From Thermoanaerobacterales bacterium (GTDB lineage: Bacteria > Bacillota > Thermosediminibacteria > Thermosediminibacterales > Tepidanaerobacteraceae): 11,612 nt of DNA. Shown piece after piece: positions 1 to 8,745 of this stretch. The position numbers and the translations under genes were made by a program. Under the pieces are notes generated by a model. It saw nothing but the letters and a program-made list of their open reading frames with translations, was not told the origin of the DNA and searched no databases. Location of the stretch: contig DUNY01000096.1 in the NCBI GenBank assembly GCA_012839145.1, forward strand, positions 1 to 11,612, read 5' to 3'. Each line of letters starts with the position of its first letter. Position 1 is the first letter of the stretch.

Positions 1-151
1 GGATTTAAGGATATTATTCTTAACTATTAAGGTAGTATTTGTGAGTGACAGTTCCCGAGGCCGCGATGAGCTTGAGGAACTGGACAATACTTTATTAAAG
101 GAAGTTCAGGTATTGACCAATGAAAATATTGCTGCGGCAAAGGATCAATAG
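1..151 (+). CDS. C-terminal end of a bacterial sugar transferase (lipid-carrier phosphosugar transferase), cut by the window edge
   Basis: An open frame enters from the left edge (first full codon at base 2) and stops at TAG 149-151, giving about 49 residues. It begins DLRILFLTIKVVF, which resembles the conserved tail of the bacterial sugar transferase family (PF02397; undecaprenyl-phosphate glucose or galactose phosphotransferases), where a D-[IL]-K-I-L-F-x-T-[IV]-K-V-V motif closes the catalytic domain. A charged tail rich in E, D and K follows. Members of this family are membrane enzymes that move a sugar-1-phosphate from a UDP-sugar to undecaprenyl phosphate, the first step in exopolysaccharide or O-antigen repeat synthesis. 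galE follows 18 bases later on the same strand, which fits a shared operon. The call rests on a short stretch, so the exact sugar specificity is open. Confidence 0.6.
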   Translation, partial: DLRILFLTIKVVFVSDSSRGRDELEELDNTLLKEVQVLTNENIAAAKDQ

Positions 152-157
152 GAATGA

Positions 158-1140
<983 letters not shown>

Positions 1141-1141
<1 letters not shown>

Positions 1142-1149
1142 GGACGGTT
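1141..1149 (+). repeat. GGGACGGTT short dispersed repeat (also 6050-6058, with variants elsewhere)
   Basis: ATTTAGGGACGGTT occurs at the end of both galE and murJ, with the stop codon TAG inside it. Related GGGGAC-G/A-G/T motifs lie at 6082-6091 (GGGGACAGTT), 9138-9147 on the - strand (GGGGACGGGT) and 9888-9897 (GGGGACGTTT). Confidence 0.5.
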
Positions 1150-1157
1150 CATTTTGA

Positions 1158-1848
<691 letters not shown>

Positions 1849-1849
1849 A

Positions 1850-2041
1850 CTAAGCACTCCAAACTATATCAGAAGAGTCTGAGTATAACGAAAGCTTAAT
1901 TAAGTTTGAAATGGATTCCAAATGAGTAAACCATGATTCCATGATTTGTACTATCTTTTCAACCCCTTTAAGGGTATAAATGACTATGTTAGTATCAACT
2001 ATGTATCTACTGAATACTGGTTCCTGAGCGATTATCTTCAT
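1850..2041 (-). pseudogene. Truncated VapC-like PIN-domain toxin remnant
   Basis: A 63-residue frame on the - strand contains YIVDTNIVIYTLKG (residues 13-26), the first strand of a PIN domain with the conserved first acidic residue D16 and N18. PIN toxins of the VapC family are Mg2+-dependent RNases of about 130 residues with three or four acidic residues; here the homology fades after about residue 40 and the later acidic positions and the C-terminal half are absent. The 3' end abuts the pgi remnant, so a deletion probably removed the rest. The only ATG (2041) touches its GGGAGG sequence with no spacing, so even the start looks altered. It overlaps the upstream antitoxin-like frame by 35 bases, the usual antitoxin-first order of VapBC. 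Confidence 0.6.
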
Positions 2042-2141
2042 CCTCCCTAATTCGTAACATCTCGTCAGTCAAATCGTTGCGATCCCCCAAGATACCTGCA
2101 GCAGCTTTAATATCACCCTTGGGTTTTGTTCTTTTAGCCAT
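2007..2141 (-). CDS. Small antitoxin-like protein upstream of the PIN toxin remnant
   Basis: A 44-residue frame (MAKRTKPKGDIKAAAGILG at the start, LTDEMLRIRED near the end) begins at ATG 2141 with an excellent GGAGG at 2150-2154, 8 bases away. It lies directly upstream of, and overlaps, the VapC-like remnant, so by position it is the likely antitoxin. I do not recognise its family with certainty. The same frame stays open upstream as far as a stop at 2235-2237 and encodes a plausible segment (GLDGKIAIGEVLK) but without an ATG; a run of eight A residues (- strand, 2183-2190) would, with one more A, join it to an upstream ATG frame. The present gene may therefore be an N-terminally broken antitoxin, or simply start at 2141. 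Confidence 0.5.
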   Translation of the reverse strand: MAKRTKPKGDIKAAAGILGDRNDLTDEMLRIREDEDNRSGTSIQ

Positions 2142-2243
2142 CTTTAGCACCTCCCCAATGGCAATCTTGCCATCTAATCCTACTTTTTTTTGATTGGCAA
2201 CATAGCATATTCCTCCGAATGAATCATTATCATCTCATTTAAT

Positions 2244-2252
2244 ATTATAACA
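2244..2252 (-). promoter_or_regulatory. Extended -10 promoter element for the VapBC-like pair
   Basis: On the - strand the sequence reads TGTTATAAT, a perfect extended -10 box (TGnTATAAT). No good -35 box lies at the 17-base distance; extended -10 promoters need less of one. It sits about 100 bases ahead of the antitoxin-like start at 2141. Confidence 0.45.
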
Positions 2253-2348
2253 CCTTGAGTTTGAATAATCTATCAATTTACTTAAAATAAAGACTACAAA
2301 CATATTAATCTCTCAAACTTCTTCTTTTATCCCTCATTTTAACATTTA

Positions 2349-2357
2349 TGCTATAAT
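2349..2357 (+). promoter_or_regulatory. Extended -10 promoter element for the diguanylate cyclase gene
   Basis: TGCTATAAT is a perfect extended -10 box. Transcription would start near 2364, about 54 bases ahead of the ATG at 2418. The -35 region is weak. Confidence 0.55.
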
Positions 2358-2417
2358 TATATCTGAAAAATTAATATTCAAAACAAAGCTACTTTCATGA
2401 AATAAGGGGTGCCCTCA

Positions 2418-4340
2418 ATGCAAAATAAAAAGCGGCTCATGTTTGGTTTGCTGACAGCGGTATTGATATTATCTTTTTTAGGAGGCTGCTCCAACCAGAT
2501 TCCCCACAAACGTCCAAAAGCAGAAATGGGGGTCCTCGACCTAACCCAATGGCGATTGGATGAAGAGGTCATTAAGTTAGATGGGCAATGGGAGTTTTAC
2601 TGGAATCAACTGCTGGAACCTCTAGATTTAAAGGATTCCGGCGCACAAAAAACCGGGTACATAGATATTCCAGGCTCATGGAATCATTACACAATTGAAG
2701 ATAAGGAATTATCCGGGGATGGCTATGCTACTTACAGGTTAATTTTCAAAACGGAGAAAAACAGAAGATTAGGTATAAAGATACCAAGAATATTTACATC
2801 CTATAAGCTTTGGGTTAATGAAGAACTTATTGCTACTGCCGGAACGGTAGGTAAAAGCAGAAGGACAATGATCCCCCAGTATCTCCCACAAGTAGCTCTC
2901 TTTGAATCACAGCAAGGTGAAAATGAAATAGTAATACAGGTTTCTAACTTTTATCACCGCAGTGGGGGAATACTTGAAAGCTTAATAACAGGTAATGAAA
3001 ATCAAATTATTGGACTGCGCGATAGAAGCATAGCTTACGAGCTTCTCTTATTTGGTAGTTTATCGATTATCGGAGCTTATCATCTTGCTTTATTTTTGCA
3101 TAGAAAAAAGAATACCCCTCCTCTTTATTTTGGCTTGTTCTGCTTATTCATCGGAATAAGGACTTTGTTGGTAGGAGAAAGATTCTTCATCTATCTATTC
3201 CCAGAGTTCAACTGGGAAATTGCTCATAAAATCCAGACGATGACTTTCTATCTTGGGGTGCCTTTAATCCTAATGTATTTTAAGTCGGTTTTTCCAAATG
3301 ATTTTCACCCCAATATTGCCAAAACCGTTATGGGGATTGGAATTGCTTTTGGAGGCTTGGTTCTTTTCACTCCCGCAAAAATATTCACCATCTTTAACCC
3401 TGCATATCAGGTATTTACGTTTATCGTAATTATATACATCATAAGTACTTTTATTAAAATTCTTCACCGGAAGGAAAAGGGCATCGAGCTGATTATTGTG
3501 GGTGGCCTTGCTTTGATTCTAACCAGCCTAAATGATATTGTGTTTTTAAGCATATGGATGAATGATCATAGCTCCTACTTTTTGAGAAGCTTATTTAGAA
3601 CCGGTAGTCTTTCCTCTGTTGGTCAATTGGTTTTTGTGTTTGCAAACTCCTTAGTATTAGCCAAAAAGTTTTCCAATGCTCTTGAGCAGGAAGAAGTGAT
3701 GACAGCGCAGCTGAAAGAAATAAACCTCAATCTGGATGAATTGGTGATTAAACGAACGGAGGCTCTGGAGGAGTCGAGGGAAAAAATAGAATATCAGAAA
3801 CTTGAACTGGAAAAGGCAAATCGAGCTCTTCAACTGCTTTCTTTGAAAGATCCATTAACGGGCTTGTGGAACAGGCGACACTATGACGATACTATTCAGC
3901 TGGAATGGAATCGCACTTTAAGACATAAGAGACCTATTTCTTTAATGATGCTGGATATTGATTGTTTTAAAGAATATAATGATTGTTACGGCCATAAGGC
4001 AGGGGATGAGTGTCTGATACAGGTTGCGCAAGCAATTGAGGGTTTATTTAAACGTGCAAGCGACCTGGTAGCCCGCTATGGTGGAGAAGAATTTATTGTA
4101 ATCATGCCGGAACAAGGAAAAGACGAAGCTATTAAAATGGCTCATTTAGTGCGAAAAACCATTGAAGACCTTAACATCCCTCATAAATGCTCATCTGTAA
4201 GCCTCTGGGTTACGGTTAGTATAGGGGTAACTTCTATGATTCCGCATGTTGATTGTTCACCGAAAGAAATATTCCTGGCTGTTGATGAAGCCCTATACCA
4301 AGCAAAAGCTGCTGGCAGGAACCAAGTTAAATTTTTATAG
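2418..4340 (+). CDS. Membrane diguanylate cyclase receptor (lipobox, sugar-binding-like ectodomain, 7TMR-DISM, coiled coil, GGDEF)
   Basis: The 640-residue protein should make c-di-GMP from two GTP in response to an outside signal. It has a positively charged start, a hydrophobic stretch and the lipobox LGGC (C24), then an outer domain of about residues 40-185 resembling galactose-binding/jelly-roll folds (DGQWEFYW, IPGSWNHY, GDGYATYRL). About seven membrane segments follow between residues 203 and 416 (7TMR-DISM type), a coiled coil at about 418-472, and a GGDEF domain from DPLTGLWNRR (478-487) to the end. The active-site motif is GGEEF (555-559) with the metal-binding D513 and D515, and the product-inhibition site RASD (546-549) is five residues upstream, so the enzyme should be active and feedback-inhibited. 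Start 2418 is preferred over GTG 2409 because AAGGGG at 2404-2409 is its ribosome binding site. c-di-GMP often controls polysaccharide production, fitting the neighbours. Confidence 0.92.
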   Translation: MQNKKRLMFGLLTAVLILSFLGGCSNQIPHKRPKAEMGVLDLTQWRLDEEVIKLDGQWEFYWNQLLEPLDLKDSGAQKTGYIDIPGSWNHYTIEDKELSGDGYATYRLIFKTEKNRRLGIKIPRIFTSYKLWVNEELIATAGTVGKSRRTMIPQYLPQVALFESQQGENEIVIQVSNFYHRSGGILESLITGNENQIIGLRDRSIAYELLLFGSLSIIGAYHLALFLHRKKNTPPLYFGLFCLFIGIRTLLVGERFFIYLFPEFNWEIAHKIQTMTFYLGVPLILMYFKSVFPNDFHPNIAKTVMGIGIAFGGLVLFTPAKIFTIFNPAYQVFTFIVIIYIISTFIKILHRKEKGIELIIVGGLALILTSLNDIVFLSIWMNDHSSYFLRSLFRTGSLSSVGQLVFVFANSLVLAKKFSNALEQEEVMTAQLKEINLNLDELVIKRTEALEESREKIEYQKLELEKANRALQLLSLKDPLTGLWNRRHYDDTIQLEWNRTLRHKRPISLMMLDIDCFKEYNDCYGHKAGDECLIQVAQAIEGLFKRASDLVARYGGEEFIVIMPEQGKDEAIKMAHLVRKTIEDLNIPHKCSSVSLWVTVSIGVTSMIPHVDCSPKEIFLAVDEALYQAKAAGRNQVKFL

Positions 4341-4465
4341 TGAAAACATCATACTGGACTTTACTTGAAACTTTTATGAGCACCTATTGTCGCCCTTTTT
4401 GTTTGGAAATTTCTCAAGATCTGACATGACCTCTTTTTTAATTGCATTAATGTAGATTTATTCAA

Positions 4466-4494
4466 TTCACTAAATAAAATATTCATGATATAAT
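4466..4494 (+). promoter_or_regulatory. Promoter for murJ
   Basis: A -35 box TTCACT (4466-4471) and a -10 box TATAAT (4489-4494) are separated by 17 bases, and TG at 4486-4487 makes the -10 extended. Transcription would start near 4501, about 32 bases ahead of the murJ ATG. Confidence 0.65.
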
Positions 4495-4532
4495 CAAAAC
4501 GAATAAACTCAAGAAAACGGAGCATATAACAT

Positions 4533-6050
4533 ATGAAAAAAACCGCAATTATTTTAATGATTATCACTATACTTTCAAAAATATTTGGTTTTACCAGAGA
4601 AATAGCATTATCATATTTTTATGGGGCATCCAACATAAGTGATGCCTTCTTGATATCACTTACGATTCCCAGTGTGATTTTTTCCTTTATAGGGACAGGC
4701 ATATCTACTGGATATATACCTATGTACAGTAAGATAGAGCAAAAGTATGGGGAAAAAGAAGGAAACAGATATACCAATAATCTTGTCAATATCTTGTTAA
4801 TCCTGTGTACGGTTATGATTATTTTTGGACTTTTATTTACAGATAAGATAGTGAAGATATTTGCATCAGGATTTGCAGGAGATACTTTGGCATTAGCGGT
4901 GCAATTTACGAGAATAAGCTTAGTGGGAATATATTTCACAGGACTTATATCTGTTTTCGGTGCGTTTCTTCGAATAAAGGGGAACTATGCTATACCGGCA
5001 TTAGTCGGGTTTCCTATGAACTTTTTTATCATAATATCCATATTTTTAAGTTCAAAGACAAATATATTGGTGCTGGCCATAGGAAGTGTGATAGCTACTG
5101 CTTCTCAGCTAGTATTATTAATACCTTTCGTACATAAAAAAGGCTATAGATACGGGTTTGTATTGGATGTAAAAGATAAATACATTAAAAAGATGTTATA
5201 TATAGCACTGCCGATTGTTCTTGGAGTATCGGCAAATCAGATAAATGTGCTTGTCGACAGAACTTTGGCTTCGAGTATTGCGGTAGGCGGAATATCGGCT
5301 TTAAATTATGCCAGCAGGCTCAACGGTTTTGTCCAGGGTATGTTTGTCACAACTGTATCCTCTGTCATGTATCCCATGATATCTAAAATGGCCGCTCAAA
5401 ATAACATGAACGGATTGAAGAAATCTGTATCAGAGGCTATCAATTTCATAAGCCTATTGGTCATCCCGGCTACAGTTGGAGCTATGGTGTTCGCGGAGCC
5501 GATAGTAAAACTTCTCTTTGGAAGAGGCGCATTTGATCCACAGGCTATATCCATGACTTCCGATGCATTATTTTACTACTCAATAGGAATGATAAGTTTT
5601 GGCCTGAGAGAGGTTTTATCAAGTGCTTTTTACTCTCTACAAGATACCAAGACGCCTATGATAAATGGTGCAATAGCCATGGGCATGAACATAATATTAA
5701 ACATTATACTTTCAAAGTGCTTAGGGAATGGCGGCCTTGCCTTGGCAACAAGTATATCGGCCATATTCTGCACTGGTTTACTATCTATCAATCTTAGAAA
5801 GAAAATAGGGGCATTCGGTATGAAGGAGATAACTATATCATTTATAAAGATCCTGGTGGTATCACTGGGGATGGGGATGGTGGCCAATTTAGTGTATGGG
5901 ATGTTACTTAATAATATAAGTGCTAACTTATCACTGATAATTTCTATCTGTACAGGTGCACTGTTCTATTTCGTTATAATATTCTTCATGAAAATAGAGG
6001 AAGTCGATACTATGGCAACTGCAGTAAAGAAAAGAATAGCGAATATTTAG
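4533..6050 (+). CDS. murJ: MurJ/MviN-type lipid II (or lipid-linked oligosaccharide) flippase
   Basis: The 505-residue protein is almost entirely hydrophobic with about 14 membrane segments, the length and layout of the MurJ branch of the MOP exporter superfamily. The first segment carries the family signature SKIFGFTREIALSYFYGAS, with K16, R22 and D37 (in SDAF) at the positions of the charged cavity residues Arg18, Arg24 and Asp39 known to matter in E. coli MurJ. It moves undecaprenyl-linked wall precursor across the membrane. The start ATG 4533 has GGAG at 4519-4522. It has its own promoter. The surrounding galE/galU sugar genes leave open that it serves an accessory polysaccharide rather than peptidoglycan; a second housekeeping copy elsewhere would support that. 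Its stop codon runs straight into a GGGACGGTT repeat, as galE does. Confidence 0.9.
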   Translation: MKKTAIILMIITILSKIFGFTREIALSYFYGASNISDAFLISLTIPSVIFSFIGTGISTGYIPMYSKIEQKYGEKEGNRYTNNLVNILLILCTVMIIFGLLFTDKIVKIFASGFAGDTLALAVQFTRISLVGIYFTGLISVFGAFLRIKGNYAIPALVGFPMNFFIIISIFLSSKTNILVLAIGSVIATASQLVLLIPFVHKKGYRYGFVLDVKDKYIKKMLYIALPIVLGVSANQINVLVDRTLASSIAVGGISALNYASRLNGFVQGMFVTTVSSVMYPMISKMAAQNNMNGLKKSVSEAINFISLLVIPATVGAMVFAEPIVKLLFGRGAFDPQAISMTSDALFYYSIGMISFGLREVLSSAFYSLQDTKTPMINGAIAMGMNIILNIILSKCLGNGGLALATSISAIFCTGLLSINLRKKIGAFGMKEITISFIKILVVSLGMGMVANLVYGMLLNNISANLSLIISICTGALFYFVIIFFMKIEEVDTMATAVKKRIANI

Positions 6051-6133
6051 GGACGGTTGAAATTATTCATCAATAAAGCAAGGGGACAGTTGTTGCTTTT
6101 TTTGATAAGAAAATTGTTTTGGAGGTTGTGGTT

Positions 6134-6301
6134 GTGAAGATACGTAAAGCAGTAATTCCTGCGGCAGGGTTAGGGACAAGGTTCTTGCCAGCTACAAAGG
6201 CACAGCCCAAGGAGATGCTGCCTATTGTTGATAAACCGACAATACAGTTTATTGTGGAGGAAGCGGTAAAATCCGAGATTGAGGAGATTCTTATTATCAA
6301 A
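6134..6301 (+). pseudogene. galU: Second truncated galU stub (about 55 codons), fused to galE sequence
   Basis: A GTG at 6134, 8 bases after GGAGG (6121-6125), starts a GalU N-terminus that follows the family through residue 55: [23 protein letters not shown], then IVEEAVKS and EEILII. The expected TGRNK motif is replaced by KGIK and the frame stops at TAG 6323-6325. From about 6299 on the sequence is the tail of a galE gene. The upstream leader (TTTTGGAGGT before the start) and codon choice resemble the stub at 1215, and a 26-base stretch is identical in both (1284-1309 and 6203-6228). Everything needed for sugar and metal binding is absent, so no activity is expected. Confidence 0.9.
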
Positions 6302-6463
6302 GGAATTAAGGCCCTTATGAAATAGTGGATAGCAGACCTGGAGACATTGCAAAATTTACGCAGATGCAAGTAAGACGGAGATGGAACTAGGACGGAAAGC
6401 AAAACGAGGCATAAAAAAATGGTTCGTGATGCTTGGAATTTTGAGAAGAAATATAAAGATTAG
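6302..6463 (+). pseudogene. galE: Decayed C-terminal piece of a second UDP-glucose 4-epimerase
   Basis: Read across three frameshifts, bases 6302-6463 give GIK then [15 protein letters not shown] (from 6313), YADASKTEMELG (from 6357), KAKRGI, and MVRDAWNFEKKYKD ending at TAG 6461-6463. This is the last 50-odd residues of GalE, matching the family pattern RRPGDIA-x-x-YAD-x-[ST]K-x-x-x-ELGW-[KE]A. The Trp of LGW is Arg here (CGG). It is not a copy of the intact galE at 170, whose tail reads [16 protein letters not shown], but of another epimerase subtype. One-base losses occur near 6313, 6356 and 6417, so the piece has been without selection for some time. Confidence 0.85.
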
Positions 6464-6528
6464 ATAACATAAAATCCCTCATCTTAATAGGTGTAGGGCT
6501 TATATTCAAAGAAAAGGAGGACTCATTA

Positions 6529-7443
6529 ATGAAAGTACGTAAAGCCATAATACCAGCTGCAGGATTGGGAACTCGCTTCCTTCCAGCTACTAAAGCACAG
6601 CCAAAAGAAATGTTACCTATAGTAGATAAACCTACTTTACAATACATCATCGAAGAAGCTATAGAATCAGGGATAGAAGAAATACTTATTATTACAGGAA
6701 GAAATAAATCCTCTATTGAAAATCATTTTGATAAATCAGTGGAGTTAGAGCTTGAATTGGAGAAGTCAGGTAAAACTGAATTATTAGAAGAAGTAAGGAA
6801 AATATCCGATATGGTGAATATCCATTATATACGTCAAAAAGAACCAAAAGGACTGGGACATGCTATTCATTGTGCAAAGAGCTTTATCGGAGATGAACCT
6901 TTTGCGGTATTATTAGGTGATGATATTGTATATAATCCGGAAAAGCCTTGTTTGAAGCAAATGATTGAGGCTTATGATGAATACAAGACTTCTATATTAG
7001 GTGTACAAGAGGTAGCACATGAAGATGTAAGTAAATATGGTATTGTAGAAGGAAAGCATATAGAAGGAAGAGTATATAAGGTAAAGGATTTAGTTGAAAA
7101 GCCATCTATAGAAGATGCACCTTCTAATATTGCTATTCTTGGAAGATATATCATCAATCCTGCCATATTTGAAATCCTAGAGCATACTAAGCCGGGCAAA
7201 GGTGGAGAGATTCAGCTTACAGATGGCTTAAAGGAATTAGCGCAAAGAGAAGCAATGTATGCCTATGTATTTGAAGGAAGAAGATATGATGTAGGAGATA
7301 AGCAAGGTTTCTTAGAAGCTACTGTAGAGTTTGCCCTTAGACGTGAAGATTTAAGACAAGAATTTCTTGATTATTTAGTGAAGACTGTTGAAAAGGAAAC
7401 AAAGAATCTTGATATAGAAGAAGCAGCTATAACTAAAGAATAG
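6529..7443 (+). CDS. galU: UTP-glucose-1-phosphate uridylyltransferase
   Basis: This intact 304-residue enzyme makes UDP-glucose from UTP and glucose-1-phosphate in the cytoplasm. It contains the nucleotide-binding loop [13 protein letters not shown] (residues 10-22), ITGRNK (55-60), the GLGHAI segment (108-113), the metal-binding LLGDD (128-132), the substrate motif VEKPS (189-193), GGEIQLTDGL (225-234) and GRRYDVGDKQGFLEA (250-264). The length is normal for bacterial GalU. AAAGGAGG at 6513-6520 precedes the ATG by 8 bases. Its codon use is more AT-rich than that of the two stubs upstream and the wording at the DNA level differs, so it is an older paralogue or a separate arrival. With galE it would provide UDP-glucose and UDP-galactose for envelope sugars; a terminator follows 73 bases later. 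Confidence 0.97.
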   Translation: MKVRKAIIPAAGLGTRFLPATKAQPKEMLPIVDKPTLQYIIEEAIESGIEEILIITGRNKSSIENHFDKSVELELELEKSGKTELLEEVRKISDMVNIHYIRQKEPKGLGHAIHCAKSFIGDEPFAVLLGDDIVYNPEKPCLKQMIEAYDEYKTSILGVQEVAHEDVSKYGIVEGKHIEGRVYKVKDLVEKPSIEDAPSNIAILGRYIINPAIFEILEHTKPGKGGEIQLTDGLKELAQREAMYAYVFEGRRYDVGDKQGFLEATVEFALRREDLRQEFLDYLVKTVEKETKNLDIEEAAITKE

Positions 7444-7516
7444 TAATTTTATTAGAACTTCGGGCAAGTTTATCCGCTGTATATGTATTAAAATATAATC
7501 AAAGGACATAAAGACA

Positions 7517-7557
7517 AGCCTGGTTTGGTTTTAATCAACTAGGCTCATCTTTTTTTA
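7517..7557 (+). terminator. Rho-independent terminator after galU
   Basis: AGCCTGGTT (7517-7525) pairs with AACTAGGCT (7537-7545), a 9-base-pair stem with one G-U pair and an 11-base loop, followed within 4 bases by a run of T residues (7550-7557). Confidence 0.85.
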
Positions 7558-7633
7558 TAGGTTATGAACATTTACACGGATTAATATTCAGCCTCTCGGA
7601 AAAATTTAAAGACAAATAGCGTCTCTCCAAACA

Positions 7634-7664
7634 GTCGGGTTTTCCCGGCCCGGCGCCTTTTTTT
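7634..7664 (+). terminator. Possible second terminator hairpin
   Basis: GTCGGG (7634-7639), a TTTT loop and CCCGGC (7644-7649) form a short GC-rich stem with one U-G pair. A run of seven T residues follows at 7658-7664, but 8 bases downstream, which is further than usual. The hairpin stands out in GC content from its surroundings; it could be the relic of another transcript end. Confidence 0.35.
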
Positions 7665-7695
7665 GTTTGAATTAGAATAAATATGTTCAATTAAA

Positions 7696-7720
7696 TTGCA
7701 TCTACATAGCGTAGATGCAA
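7696..7720 (-). terminator. Perfect 10-bp inverted repeat, likely terminator of the hicA-hicB-secB operon
   Basis: TTGCATCTAC (7696-7705) and GTAGATGCAA (7711-7720) are perfect inverted repeats with a 5-base loop. Read on the - strand the stem lies 60 bases after the SecB-like stop and is followed by TTTAATTG, a modest U-rich tail. A symmetrical protein-binding site is the alternative. Confidence 0.5.
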
Positions 7721-7779
7721 AGTATGGGGTTGATAAAATGGACTTACACAAACTATTTACACTTTCGTCTAACCATAAT

Positions 7780-8172
7780 TTACTTTTCTATCTTTAAGTG
7801 CGGTGGTAGTATGAGATGCACGCCAATCATTTTTCTGGTTATTGATGCAACAATATAACTAACTTCGGCACCTAATGGTGATAATAATTCTTTAATATTT
7901 TCTTTAACGTCTTCATCAGACATTTCTTTTTTAAGCATAAAGTCTGCTATATGTTCTAATTTTATATAAAATAATTCGTTAGGATCTACAAAAGTTTCAG
8001 TAGTAACTTTTATTGTAAGATTATCCTTTTGGTTTTTTAAAATTTCATAATTAACTTCTTGTGCAATATTATATTTTTTCTTATCTGGATCCTCTTTAAT
8101 TTTGTTTGCAACTATTTCATTTAAATAGAATCTGCTTGCTTTAATATTTTCAGGAATACTTTTATTACCCAT
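7780..8172 (-). CDS. SecB-like chaperone of a toxin-antitoxin-chaperone (TAC) module
   Basis: The 130-residue protein has the size and layout of SecB: an N-terminal strand region starting at SRFYLNEI (residues 13-20), paired strands VNYEILKNQKDNLTIKVTTET (about 40-60), an ELFYIKLEHIADF strand (66-78), a charged turn, then a helix and the closing SYIVASITRKMIGV...LILPP (105-124), equivalent to the SecB pattern of an arm ending in PP-L-LPP. SecB-family proteins are cytoplasmic tetramers that hold clients unfolded. Most Firmicutes lack export SecB; solitary SecB-like genes next to toxin-antitoxin pairs act instead on the antitoxin, as in the M. tuberculosis HigBA1-Rv1957 TAC system. It is the third gene of the operon, 30 bases after hicB, with AAGGATGG as ribosome binding site. 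The role here is inferred from fold signature and context. Confidence 0.75.
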   Translation of the reverse strand: MGNKSIPENIKASRFYLNEIVANKIKEDPDKKKYNIAQEVNYEILKNQKDNLTIKVTTETFVDPNELFYIKLEHIADFMLKKEMSDEDVKENIKELLSPLGAEVSYIVASITRKMIGVHLILPPHLKIEK

Positions 8173-8202
8173 GATTAATCCATCCTTTTTAATAAATTTC
8201 CT

Positions 8203-8724
8203 TTATAGAGCTTTAAATCCAGGGTTTTCTATATTAAAGCTTGAACCTCTATTACCTTGATTTAGCTTTCTATATTCATCCCATGGATTTTTAATTAATT
8301 TATCAAAAAGAGGGTAATCACCATCAAAGCTAACAGAAATTTGATTTCTACCAAATTCATTCCCTATTCCCATTGAAATGTAAGTTATTATCAATTGATT
8401 TATACTACACCCTTCTTTTTCTGCTTGTTCTGCTATCATTTTATGCAAAAGTTTGGGCATTCTTAGTGTTAACTTACCGCTAAAATCATCTTCCACTTTA
8501 TATTTATCTGGTTCAGGGACCTTTCTTCCTAATTCCCTTGCAGTTTCTATCCAACATTTAATTGCATCTTTAACGTTTACCAATGCTTCTTCAGGAGTTT
8601 CTCCGTCACTCATACAACCAGGTAATTTGGGTACAGTAGCTAAAAAACCGCCTCCATCATTATTGGAAAGTTTTATTATTTCTACTTTGTAATCATTGAT
8701 GTCAATTTTATTAATTTCAGACAT
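8203..8724 (-). CDS. hicB: HicB antitoxin with ribbon-helix-helix domain and C-terminal extension
   Basis: The 173-residue protein neutralises HicA and should repress its own operon. Residues 11-75 form the HicB partial RNase H-like fold (YKVEIIKLSNNDGGGFLATVP, then LPGCMSDGETPEEALVNVKDAI), and residues 83-118 a ribbon-helix-helix DNA-binding segment (GKLTLRMPKLLH, EGCSINQLIITYIS). HicB of this type normally ends soon after the RHH part, near 110-140 residues; here about 55 more residues follow, with the aromatic stretch DYPLFDKLIKNPWDEYRKL (136-154). In TAC systems such a tail is the chaperone-addiction region that SecB-like proteins bind, so this extension may be the chaperone site. It lies 21 bases after hicA with AGGAGGAG as ribosome binding site. 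Confidence 0.9.
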   Translation of the reverse strand: MSEINKIDINDYKVEIIKLSNNDGGGFLATVPKLPGCMSDGETPEEALVNVKDAIKCWIETARELGRKVPEPDKYKVEDDFSGKLTLRMPKLLHKMIAEQAEKEGCSINQLIITYISMGIGNEFGRNQISVSFDGDYPLFDKLIKNPWDEYRKLNQGNRGSSFNIENPGFKAL

Positions 8725-8745
8725 TCTATCTCCTCCTATGACATT

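Larger units (their letters stand above)
2142..2417. other. Divergent intergenic region with two promoters
   Basis: This gap separates the - strand antitoxin-like gene from the + strand diguanylate cyclase. It is very AT-rich and holds one extended -10 element on each strand, pointing away from each other. I looked for a c-di-GMP riboswitch ahead of the cyclase and saw no candidate fold or conserved core. Confidence 0.5.

Noticed and set aside
2142..2417. A c-di-GMP riboswitch ahead of the diguanylate cyclase
   Set aside because: No conserved GEMM core or terminator-like fold was visible and the leader from the mapped -10 box is only about 50 bases.
7560..7690. A riboswitch in the GC-rich hairpin region after galU
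   Set aside because: The only folds seen are simple hairpins; no gene on the same strand follows that could be controlled.
7738..7797. 19-codon + strand frame with ATG shortly after the 7696-7720 inverted repeat
   Set aside because: It overlaps the 3' end of the SecB-like gene on the other strand, is very short and shows no family resemblance.
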